Position numbers and translations under genes: made by a program
Assembly: GCA_016868485.1 (NCBI GenBank)
Contig: VGGT01000023.1
Location: 1 to 13,292, forward strand
Source of the DNA: Bacteroidota bacterium
GTDB lineage: Bacteria > Bacteroidota > Bacteroidia > UBA7662
DNA length: 13,292 bases
Reading direction: 5' to 3'
The notes under the pieces: model-generated
Seen by the model: the letters and a program-made list of their open reading frames with translations, nothing else
Database searches by the model: none
What the model was told of the DNA's origin: nothing
Shown here: positions 1-6,352 of the stretch, one piece after another
Layout of the letters: each line of letters opens with the position of its first letter
Position numbering within the stretch: position 1 is the first letter of the stretch

Positions 1-189
1 TTGAGCCTGATCGATTATCGGCGCCAGGTCAACACGCACAGGGATCGTTATGCGCGAATCAACCTCTGGCAGCGGATCAACCGCCATCGTATGCCCCGAA
101 CTTTGCGGAGGCAGCGGCTGCAAGGTTCTTCCGCATCCCAGCAAAACAACAAACATTCCGAGCGTAATGGAGCGGGTCGCATTCGCCAT
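1..189 (-). CDS. Lipoprotein, probably DUF4403 family (5' end only)
   Basis: Reading the minus strand from the ATG at 189 gives 63 codons without a stop, then the window ends. The N-terminus is a lipoprotein signal: a short basic start, a hydrophobic stretch GMFVVLLGC and a lipobox cysteine at residue 19. The mature protein should therefore be lipid-anchored in the envelope. After a proline-rich linker comes SRITIPVRVDLAPIIDQ, which resembles the start of DUF4403 proteins, where a strand of this type opens the first repeat of the fold. The family's function is not established. A TAnnTTTG-like element lies about 20 bases upstream. The gene is divergent from the M20 peptidase gene with only 38 bases between the starts. 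That it is a real lipoprotein gene is fairly sure; the family call is tentative because only the N-terminus is visible. Confidence 0.65.
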   Translation of the reverse strand, partial: MANATRSITLGMFVVLLGCGRTLQPLPPQSSGHTMAVDPLPEVDSRITIPVRVDLAPIIDQAQ

Positions 190-209
190 TTTTTCCTATT
201 TTTAGCGTA

Positions 210-217
210 CAAATTTA
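210..217 (-). promoter_or_regulatory. Candidate -7 element for the DUF4403-like gene
   Basis: On the minus strand these bases read TAAATTTG, an exact match to the Bacteroidota -7 consensus TAnnTTTG. It would place the transcription start about 14 bases before the ATG at 189. No well-spaced TTG -33 element is visible: the nearest are 13 and 22 bases upstream. The match may therefore be partly chance. Confidence 0.35.
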
Positions 218-227
218 ATCCATTCCC

Positions 228-1598
228 ATGCAAGGCGTACAATCGTACATCGATACCCATAAAGACCGTTTTCTCGAAGAGTTGTTTGCGCTTTTGCGCA
301 TCCCTTCAGTATCCGCCAACCCCGATTTTCGCGAAGATGTATTTGAGGCCGCAGAATTTGTGGCTGAGCGACTCCGCGAAGCGGGTGCCGACCAGGTAGA
401 GGTTTGTCCGACCGATGGCTATCCGGTTGTTTACGGCGAGAAAATCATCGACTCGAACCTCCCCACCGTTTTGGTTTATGGACATTACGACGTGCAACCC
501 GCCGATCCCTACGATTTATGGCATTCACCCCCCTTCGAACCCACCCTCAAAGAGGGCAAAATCTATGCCCGGGGCGCTTGCGACGACAAAGGACAAATGT
601 ATATGCACATCAAAGCCTTTGAGTTGATGATGCAAACACAGCAGCTTCCGTGCAATGTCAAATTCATGATCGAAGGGGAAGAAGAAGTGGGTTCCGCCCA
701 TTTGGCTGCTTATGTCGGAAACAACCGACAGCGCCTCAAAGCCGATGTGGTTTTGATTTCCGACACCTCCATGATCGCCAATGACATCCCCAGTATCGAT
801 GTGGGATTGAGGGGACTATCCTATCTCGAAGTAGAAGTTACCGGCCCAAACAGAGACCTTCACTCAGGTGTATATGGAGGCGCTGTAGCCAATCCCATCA
901 ACGCACTTTGCCAGATGATCGCCTCACTGCACGACAGCAATCGGCACATCAGCATACCCGGATTCTACGATCGGGTCCACGAACTCAGCCCATCGGACCG
1001 CGACCTCCTCAACCAAGCTCCTTTCGACGAGCAAGCCTACATGGATGATTTGGGCGTCGGCGGACTCATGGGCGAAAAAGGCTACACCACCGCAGAACGA
1101 ACCGGAACCCGTCCGACGCTCGACGTCAACGGCATCTGGGGTGGCTACACCGGTGAGGGTTCGAAAACAGTGCTCCCCTCGAAGGCATACGCCAAGATTT
1201 CTATGCGTCTGGTGCCCCATCAGTCCTCTGATGAGATCACCCAACTTTTTCAAAAACACTTCGAGCAAATTGCCCCTCAAGGCATCACAGTGGAAGTACG
1301 GCCACACCACGGTGGCGAACCCGTTGTAACCCCCACCGACTCGCCGGCCTACCTCGCCGCTGCCGAGGCCATGAACACCACATTCGGCAAGGCCCCCATT
1401 CCCACCCGCGGCGGCGGCAGCATCCCCATTGTGGCCCTGTTCGAACGGGTGCTCGGCCTCAAATCTGTGCTCATGGGGTTCGGCCTCGATTCCGATGCGT
1501 TGCATTCCCCCAATGAACACTACGGCCTCTTCAACTTCTACAAGGGCATCGAAACCATTCCCTGGTTTTTCCATTATTTCAGTCAAAAAGCACGTTGA
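228..1598 (+). CDS. M20 family metallo-dipeptidase
   Basis: A complete 456-residue M20 peptidase of the dinuclear zinc dipeptidase type (relatives of CNDP2 and other M20 dipeptidases), the usual length for the group. The active-site blocks are visible in order. GHYDVQ carries a metal ligand at H86 and D88; GACDDKGQ has the bridging aspartate near D119. EGEEEVGS contains the catalytic and metal-binding glutamates (about E152/E153). ISDTS gives D179, and LHSPNE near the end gives H426. DLHSG (H212) lies in the lid/dimerisation domain and is typical of family members. No signal peptide is visible, so it is probably cytoplasmic and would cleave dipeptides or short peptides; the exact substrate cannot be read from the sequence. 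The ATG at 228 begins immediately before the conserved N-terminal helix. The stop overlaps the start of the next gene by four bases, suggesting translational coupling. Confidence 0.93.
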   Translation: MQGVQSYIDTHKDRFLEELFALLRIPSVSANPDFREDVFEAAEFVAERLREAGADQVEVCPTDGYPVVYGEKIIDSNLPTVLVYGHYDVQPADPYDLWHSPPFEPTLKEGKIYARGACDDKGQMYMHIKAFELMMQTQQLPCNVKFMIEGEEEVGSAHLAAYVGNNRQRLKADVVLISDTSMIANDIPSIDVGLRGLSYLEVEVTGPNRDLHSGVYGGAVANPINALCQMIASLHDSNRHISIPGFYDRVHELSPSDRDLLNQAPFDEQAYMDDLGVGGLMGEKGYTTAERTGTRPTLDVNGIWGGYTGEGSKTVLPSKAYAKISMRLVPHQSSDEITQLFQKHFEQIAPQGITVEVRPHHGGEPVVTPTDSPAYLAAAEAMNTTFGKAPIPTRGGGSIPIVALFERVLGLKSVLMGFGLDSDALHSPNEHYGLFNFYKGIETIPWFFHYFSQKAR

Positions 1599-2677
1599 TC
1601 CCCCGCGATCGTTCCGCACGGGTTGAGGGCGACTACAACCCCTTAGAAATCATCAGACTTTTGGCTCGGCTGCTGTTGAGCCTGCTCTTTTTGCTCTCAG
1701 CCTGGCTGAAGGCCATCGATTATCCGTCCTTCGAAATTCACCTCCTCACACAAGTAGGTACGGGGTGGACGGTTACACCTTGGCTCGCAAGCGGGTTAAT
1801 AGCTGCCGAATTTGGGCTGGGCTTCTATTGGATGAACATCGCATCGGTTAACCGACGATTCGAACAAGCCACCGCCGCCTTACTCGTGTTCTTTTCCGTC
1901 TATTTGGGCATTTTGTGGTTGAAACAAGGGAATGGTGTGGATTGCGGATGCATGGGCAGCGCCCTATCCCTGACGCCATCTGAAGCGTTGGCTAAGAATT
2001 TTATGACCGCTGCGCTCCTCGTGCTCGCCCAGGGCCAACGAGCCTTGTTGCCCATCAACCTACACCCGTTTACATCAACCGGAATCACCCTCGCATTGGC
2101 CTTAGGCGCTGCAGCCTTCACAACCCCTCCCCCTTGGGGCACGGCCCCCAAGAGCATCAACAAACCCATCAACGACGCCCCCCTATTTCGATGGGGCTTT
2201 CCATACCCCGAACGGGAAGCACCAATTCCTCCGCAAATTCCTCCGCAAATTCCTCCGCAAAGCGGAGCCCGATTGAACGAGCCGCACGAACATGGGGAAG
2301 TCCATGGGCGCCTTTCGAGCGGTCGATTAACCGCTGTTCTCAGCGTTCATTGTGGTTATTGTGCCTTGGCAGCGGACCGGATTGGGAAATTAGCGCAGGA
2401 ATTCCCGTCCATGAACATACAAGTCGTTTTGGTGGGCCTCCCCTATGAACTCAATTCATTCATTCATGCACACAAGCTCCAAGCGACCCATATTTTTCAT
2501 CCACCGAGGGTCATTGTACAAGAATTTGTGCCGCACGGCGTCCCCGAAATGTGGTTTACAGCCGCCGATGGACAACAATGGTCACTAACACTCCGTCAAA
2601 TCACCCCCGAAAACATCGAAAAACGAACAGAACCGACTATTTTTGAAACAGAATCTGTACAACATCGAACCCCATGA
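1595..2677 (+). CDS. MauE/DoxX-like membrane protein fused to a thioredoxin-like domain
   Basis: A 360-residue protein in two parts. Residues about 15-175 hold four or five hydrophobic segments like the MauE/DoxX redox-associated membrane family, including the motif DCGCMGS (C117, C119), a CxC typical of MauE-type proteins. After a proline-rich linker (about 176-235), residues 240-345 look like a thioredoxin fold: a CxxC pair in VHCGYC (C253, C256) and a probable cis-proline in GVPEMW (P317). This layout resembles the Bacteroidota 'BT_3928 family'. Inference: it relays electrons or forms and reduces disulfides across the inner membrane, with the thioredoxin domain outside. The only plausible start is a TTG at 1595 overlapping the upstream TGA; no ATG precedes the membrane domain. 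The linker contains a threefold PPQI repeat. The stop overlaps an ATG of the next frame (ATGA). Substrate and direction of electron flow are unknown. Confidence 0.8.
   Translation: MIPRDRSARVEGDYNPLEIIRLLARLLLSLLFLLSAWLKAIDYPSFEIHLLTQVGTGWTVTPWLASGLIAAEFGLGFYWMNIASVNRRFEQATAALLVFFSVYLGILWLKQGNGVDCGCMGSALSLTPSEALAKNFMTAALLVLAQGQRALLPINLHPFTSTGITLALALGAAAFTTPPPWGTAPKSINKPINDAPLFRWGFPYPEREAPIPPQIPPQIPPQSGARLNEPHEHGEVHGRLSSGRLTAVLSVHCGYCALAADRIGKLAQEFPSMNIQVVLVGLPYELNSFIHAHKLQATHIFHPPRVIVQEFVPHGVPEMWFTAADGQQWSLTLRQITPENIEKRTEPTIFETESVQHRTP
2225..2260 (+). repeat. Three exact 12-base tandem copies inside the MauE-thioredoxin gene
   Basis: The unit ATTCCTCCGCAA is repeated three times without mismatch and encodes the IPPQ repeat of the linker between the membrane and thioredoxin domains. 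Because the unit is a multiple of three bases, a change in copy number would lengthen or shorten the linker without a frameshift. The exact identity suggests recent slippage. Confidence 0.95.
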
Positions 2678-2724
2678 ACCCAAAACCCAATACCCAGCAC
2701 CCTTTTCGAAGCCCCAATATCATC

Positions 2725-2934
2725 ATGCTCCGTTTGTCGTTATTTATAATCGTCTTCCTTACTTCTTGTGCACAGGACTACACCTGCCAGTGCTATGAAA
2801 AACCCGGTGACCGCGACCCATACACCGTAACCCCCATTCCCGATTCAAAGCGGAGTACGGCCAAAGAGGTATGCGACAACCTAAACGAATTGGCCAGCTC
2901 AAGTTTCCCCGAAGCCTACTGCGAACTCAAATAA
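2725..2934 (+). CDS. Small cysteine-rich lipoprotein of unknown function
   Basis: I do not recognise this 69-residue protein. From the ATG at 2725 it begins with a compact lipoprotein signal ending in the lipobox FLTSC (C15). The mature part has four further cysteines: C21 and C23 in YTCQCYE, then C50 and C66. Four cysteines in so small an exported protein suggest two disulfides. An in-frame ATG at 2674 overlaps the stop of the preceding gene (ATGA) and would add 17 residues before the signal; it may be used for coupling or may be the real start. I chose 2725 because it puts the hydrophobic stretch at the very N-terminus. Sitting directly after a membrane thiol-oxidoreductase gene, it could be a partner or substrate of that enzyme, but this is only inferred from position. 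Confidence 0.7.
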   Translation: MLRLSLFIIVFLTSCAQDYTCQCYEKPGDRDPYTVTPIPDSKRSTAKEVCDNLNELASSSFPEAYCELK

Positions 2935-2950
2935 CAAAATGCTCACGATA

Positions 2951-2984
2951 CATTCAATGCGGATCATCCATTCACTGCGGATGA
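2951..2984 (+). repeat. Imperfect 16-base direct repeat at the DUF4783 start region
   Basis: CATTCAATGCGGATCA (from 2951) and CATTCACTGCGGATGA (from 2969) differ at two positions and are 18 bases apart. The copies contain alternative in-frame start codons: ATG at 2957 in the first and ATG at 2981 in the second. If the longer frame from 2939 is translated, the repeat encodes HSMRII/HSLRMT. Confidence 0.75.
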
Positions 2985-3388
2985 CAAACCCAGGTGTTTC
3001 ACTCATCGCGCTTTGCCTCTTCATTTTTACCGAAACCACCTTGAAGGCGCAGATACCTCCTGCCGCATCAGCCCTCGAGCGTATGCCCAGTTTGCTCAAA
3101 TCGGCCGACATAAAGGCTATGTTGCCCTACTTCAATACGAATTTAGAAATCGCCCTACAAGACCGAGAGCAAACCTGTACCCGTTCCCAAGCCGAGGTCA
3201 TGCTTCGGAACTTTTTTGCAAAACACCCACCCAAAGATTTCAAACTCATCCACAAGGGGAGTTCCGGACAAGGCGGGGAGTACCTCATGGGCACCCTCAC
3301 CACAACAACGGGAACCACTTTCAGAACCAGCATAGTACTGTTTGAGAAAAATGGACAGGACTTGGTGCATCAATTGCGGTTTGAATAA
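2981..3388 (+). CDS. DUF4783 family exported protein
   Basis: About 135 residues with a signal peptide (hydrophobic core SLIALCLFIF, likely cleaved after LKA before QIPPA), followed by one small domain. The pattern matches DUF4783: a helix ending in LKSADIKAMLPYF, a strand NLEIALQDRE, then SQAEVMLRNFFAKHPPKDFKLIHKG, GEYLMGTLTT and a C-terminal QLRFE. The domain looks like an NTF2/SnoaL-type fold, but no catalytic residues are evident and no function is established. ATGs at 2939 and 2957 are also in frame. I chose 2981 because it gives a normal-length signal peptide; the two earlier ones lie within or before a local direct repeat. nadC begins 14 bases downstream, so the two are probably cotranscribed. 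From memory this pairing is common in Bacteroidota, but I could not check that here. Confidence 0.85.
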   Translation: MTNPGVSLIALCLFIFTETTLKAQIPPAASALERMPSLLKSADIKAMLPYFNTNLEIALQDREQTCTRSQAEVMLRNFFAKHPPKDFKLIHKGSSGQGGEYLMGTLTTTTGTTFRTSIVLFEKNGQDLVHQLRFE

Positions 3389-3402
3389 TCTGTAACCAAT
3401 CG

Positions 3403-4239
3403 ATGCACATCGAGGAATTCATACGCCTTGCGCTTCAGGAAGATATTGGAGATGGCGACCACACCAGTCTGGCCCTTTTGCCCGAAAGCGTCCGCCGAAG
3501 CGCCGGGTTGAAAGTGAAATCGACGGGTATACTGGCCGGACTCTCGGTAGCCCAAAAAGTATTCGAAGCCATCGATCCCCATATCGTTTTCGAGCCCTAC
3601 CTGCCCGATGGCATTCACGTTCAGGGCGGAGAAATCGCCTTCCAGGTGACTGGAACGGCAAACAAAATCCTTTCAGCCGAGCGCCTTTGCCTCAACATCA
3701 TGCAGCGAATGAGCGGAATAGCCACCTACACCCGACAGGTGGTCGACGCCATCGCCCACACCTCATGCCGGGTGCTCGATACCCGGAAAACCACGCCCCT
3801 AAACCGAAGCATAGAAAAGATGGCCGTTGCCATAGGCGGGGGAGTGAACCACCGAATGGGACTTTATGATGCCATTCTCATCAAAGACAACCATGTAGAT
3901 TACGCGGGGAGCGTGAAAGAAGCCCTCCAACACGCAGATCAATACCTGAAGCGGCACCATTTGCAGCTTCCCATAGTGGTAGAAGTACGCACCCTAGAAG
4001 AACTCAAACAGCTCCTCGGCTGCAGCATACAAGCAGATCGGGTATTGCTCGATAATTTTCAGCCCCATTCCCTGCATCAGGCCGTAGAAACCGTAGCCCA
4101 ACAAATGCCCACAGAAGCGTCCGGAGGAATCACTGCAAAAAATGCTGTATCCTATGCAGAAACCGGGGTCGATTTCATTTCTATGGGATGCCTCACCCAA
4201 AATCCACCCCCATTCGACCTCAGCCTAAAAGCAGTTTGA
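3403..4239 (+). CDS. nadC: Nicotinate-nucleotide pyrophosphorylase (carboxylating)
   Basis: A complete 278-residue NadC (quinolinate phosphoribosyltransferase, EC 2.4.2.19). It converts quinolinate and PRPP to nicotinate mononucleotide, carbon dioxide and pyrophosphate in de novo NAD synthesis, in the cytoplasm. Family blocks appear in order: EDIGDGDHTS (13-22), ERLCLNIMQRMSGIAT (93-108), DTRKTTPLNR (126-135), EKMAVAIGGGVNHRMGLYD (138-156), IKDNH (160-164), VEVRTLEE (193-200), VLLDNF (214-219), EASGGI (238-243) and the C-terminal GVDFISMG. These cover the substrate- and phosphate-binding positions of the barrel, so it should be active. It is the last gene of the plus-strand run and faces parE, whose end is 44 bases away. 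No convincing terminator hairpin is visible between them. Confidence 0.97.
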   Translation: MHIEEFIRLALQEDIGDGDHTSLALLPESVRRSAGLKVKSTGILAGLSVAQKVFEAIDPHIVFEPYLPDGIHVQGGEIAFQVTGTANKILSAERLCLNIMQRMSGIATYTRQVVDAIAHTSCRVLDTRKTTPLNRSIEKMAVAIGGGVNHRMGLYDAILIKDNHVDYAGSVKEALQHADQYLKRHHLQLPIVVEVRTLEELKQLLGCSIQADRVLLDNFQPHSLHQAVETVAQQMPTEASGGITAKNAVSYAETGVDFISMGCLTQNPPPFDLSLKAV

Positions 4240-4283
4240 GCAATTTCAAGGAGAAAATACGACAGGGTTTTGGTGGGATGACG

Positions 4284-6260
4284 CTACAGCATTTCAGGAA
4301 CCATGGCCTCATCGCGCTCTACCCGTAGGTTTTGAACAATAAACTGCTGCCGCTCGGGGGTGTTCTTACCCATAAAATAAGTCAGCAATTTAGAAATGGT
4401 CGTTTCCGGTTTCAAAAAAACTGGTTCCAGCCGCATATCGCGACCAATAAAGCGACCGAACTCGTCGGGGCTAATCTCACCCAGGCCTTTAAATCGGGTA
4501 ATCTCGGGGTTCTTGCCCAAGCGCTCAACCGCTTGCCTTCGTTCTTCTTCAGAATAGCAATAAATCGTCTCCTGCTTGTTACGCACCCGAAACAGGGGCG
4601 TATCGAGGATAAACACATGCCCATTTTTCACCAAATCAGGGAAAAACTGCAAGAAAAAAGTCAAAATAAGCAACCGAATATGCATGCCATCCACGTCGGC
4701 GTCGGTGGCCACCACAATTCGGTTGTAGCGCAGACCCTCAAGCCCTTCCTCGATATTCAAGGCATGTTGCAGCAAGTTGAACTCCTCATTTTCATAAACA
4801 ATCTTCTTTTTGAGTCCAAAACAATTCAGCGGTTTGCCCCTTAAGCTGAATACTGCTTGCGTTTCCACCTGCCGCGCCTTGGTGATGCTTCCCGATGCGG
4901 AATCACCCTCAGTAATAAACAAGGTCGATTCATAGCGCTTTTCGTCTTGCCCCTCATTGAGGTGGAATCGGCAATCGCGCAACTTACGGTTGTGTAGATT
5001 CGCTTTTTTAGCCCGTTCATTCGCCAACTTACGTACGCCCGCCATGTCCTTTCGTTCCCGTTCACTTTGCATGATCCGCTTCTGAAGGGCTTCTGCCACC
5101 GTCGGGTGCCGATGCAAAAAATCGTCGAGCTCCTTCTTAAGAAAATCCCCCACAAAGGTGCGCAGGCTAACACCCCCAGGCGACATGGTCTGTGAGCCCA
5201 ATTTTGTCTTGGTCTGTGATTCAAAAACAGGCTCCTGAACCCGAATACTAATGGCCGCCACCACCGAAGAACGAATGTCTGAGGCATCGAAATCCTTCTT
5301 GTAAAACTCCCGCACCGTGCGCACCAAAGCCTCACGGAAGGCGGCCAAATGCGTGCCCCCCTGTGTGGTGAACTGTCCGTTCACAAAAGAATAATACTCC
5401 TCCCCGTATTGCTCGCCATGCACAAAAGCCACTTCCAAATCCGTCCCCTTCAAATGGATGATCGGATAACGAAGGCTTTCGGGGTCCGCTTTTCGCTTCA
5501 ACAAATCGAGCAGACCGTCCTTCGACAAATACTTCTGGTTGTTAAACACCAAAGTCAGGCCGGCATTCAAATACGCATAATTCCAGATTTGCTGCTCCAC
5601 AAACTCATTGATGAATCGGTAGTTGCGGAAAATCTGATCCTCCGGCACAAAGGTCACCAGCGTTCCGTTGCGGTCCTCCGAGGGCAACTCCTCTGTTTCG
5701 CTGATCAACTCACCCCCAGAAAACTCCGCCGTCTTCGTACGACCGTCCCTGATCGATTGAACCTTGAAGCTGCGGCTCAACGCATTAACCGCTTTGGTAC
5801 CCACACCATTGAGGCCCACTGACTTCACAAACGCCCCCGAATCATACTTACCACCAGTATTGATGCGTGAAACACACTCCAATAATTTACCCAAAGGTAT
5901 GCCCCGACCATAATCGCGAACGGTCACTTTATGGTCGCTCACCCGAATCTCAATCGAACGGCCGTGGCCCATCACATACTCATCTATACTGTTGTCGATA
6001 ACCTCCTTCAGCAATACATAAATCCCATCATCGGGTGCCGTGCCATCCCCCAACTTTCCAATATACATCCCCGGACGCAGCCGTATATGCTCACGCCAAT
6101 CGAGCGACCGAATGCTGTCTTCATTATAGGCTACGGGGTTGTTGACTTCAGGCATAGACTTGTTGACTTCAGGCATAGACTTGTTGACTTCAGGCATAGA
6201 CTTGTTGACTTCAGGTATAGACTTGTTGACTTCAGGCATAGACTTGTTGACTTCAGGCAT
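4284..6260 (-). CDS. parE: DNA topoisomerase IV subunit B
   Basis: ATPase/TOPRIM subunit of the type IIA topoisomerase that decatenates chromosomes. Counting from the ATG at 6260 (658 residues), the GHKL ATPase has LLKEVIDNS (E86, N90), RDYGRGIP (about 115-122) and GLNGVGTK. The transducer has the QTKTKLGS lysine region (about 349-356). TOPRIM shows ITEGDSASG (E451) and DADVDG (D520, D522, D524). The tail has RFKGLGEISPDEF, which fits Bacteroidota ParE better than GyrB. The ordinary family N-terminus, YNEDSIRSLDWREHI, is preceded here by six copies of a seven-residue repeat (MPEVNKS-like). Five copies begin with ATG, so initiation could occur at 6260, 6239, 6197, 6176 or 6155. The innermost start gives 623 residues, close to the usual length. 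The frame also extends to a TTG at 6287. parC is not next to it on this side. The enzyme is surely functional; only the start is uncertain. Confidence 0.95.
   Translation of the reverse strand: MPEVNKSMPEVNKSIPEVNKSMPEVNKSMPEVNKSMPEVNNPVAYNEDSIRSLDWREHIRLRPGMYIGKLGDGTAPDDGIYVLLKEVIDNSIDEYVMGHGRSIEIRVSDHKVTVRDYGRGIPLGKLLECVSRINTGGKYDSGAFVKSVGLNGVGTKAVNALSRSFKVQSIRDGRTKTAEFSGGELISETEELPSEDRNGTLVTFVPEDQIFRNYRFINEFVEQQIWNYAYLNAGLTLVFNNQKYLSKDGLLDLLKRKADPESLRYPIIHLKGTDLEVAFVHGEQYGEEYYSFVNGQFTTQGGTHLAAFREALVRTVREFYKKDFDASDIRSSVVAAISIRVQEPVFESQTKTKLGSQTMSPGGVSLRTFVGDFLKKELDDFLHRHPTVAEALQKRIMQSERERKDMAGVRKLANERAKKANLHNRKLRDCRFHLNEGQDEKRYESTLFITEGDSASGSITKARQVETQAVFSLRGKPLNCFGLKKKIVYENEEFNLLQHALNIEEGLEGLRYNRIVVATDADVDGMHIRLLILTFFLQFFPDLVKNGHVFILDTPLFRVRNKQETIYCYSEEERRQAVERLGKNPEITRFKGLGEISPDEFGRFIGRDMRLEPVFLKPETTISKLLTYFMGKNTPERQQFIVQNLRVERDEAMVPEML
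6135..6260 (-). repeat. Six tandem 21-base units covering the parE start codon
   Basis: Each unit reads, in the parE direction, ATGCCTGAAGTC followed by AACAAGTCT, encoding MPEVNKS. Units starting at 6260, 6239, 6197 and 6176 are identical. The unit at 6218 has a single change that turns ATG into ATA. The innermost unit (6155-6135) differs only in its last bases and runs into the conserved protein as MPEVNNP. The near-identity implies recent expansion from the innermost, ancestral start. There are no spacers between units. Confidence 0.97.
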
Positions 6261-6297
6261 AGGAAGGCAAAATAAAGCGGTAAACAAACACTGAGGT

Positions 6298-6334
6298 AAA
6301 AAAAAAGCCGCTGCTCCAAATGTGAAGCAACGGC
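6298..6334 (-). terminator. Intrinsic terminator after the Omp28-like lipoprotein gene
   Basis: On the minus strand GCCGTTGCTTC and GGAGCAGCGGC form an 11-base-pair stem (with G-T pairs) around a six-base loop, followed directly by nine T residues. It begins 18 bases after the stop of the 6353-7201 gene. It separates that transcript from parE, leaving only 37 bases between the T run and the outermost parE ATG. Confidence 0.8.
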
Positions 6335-6352
6335 CTAAAACTAGGTTGAATA

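Noticed and set aside
924..1619. A 231-codon open frame on the minus strand
   Set aside because: It lies wholly antisense to the M20 peptidase, whose motifs are intact. The translation is glycine/valine/arginine-rich with no recognisable domain; a shadow of codon bias.
4240..4283. Bidirectional terminator between nadC and parE
   Set aside because: No stem of useful length followed by a T run could be found in these 44 bases.
4332..5335. Open frames of 164-170 codons in other frames over parE
   Set aside because: They overlap the intact TOPRIM and transducer regions of parE and show no domain or signal of their own.
6135..6260. CRISPR-like appearance of the repeats at the parE start
   Set aside because: The 21-base units are directly adjacent with no spacers and continue the parE reading frame; no cas genes are nearby.
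6261..6287. Earlier TTG start for parE at 6287
   Set aside because: TTG is a rarer start, it adds nine residues unlike the family, and five ATG codons follow in frame.
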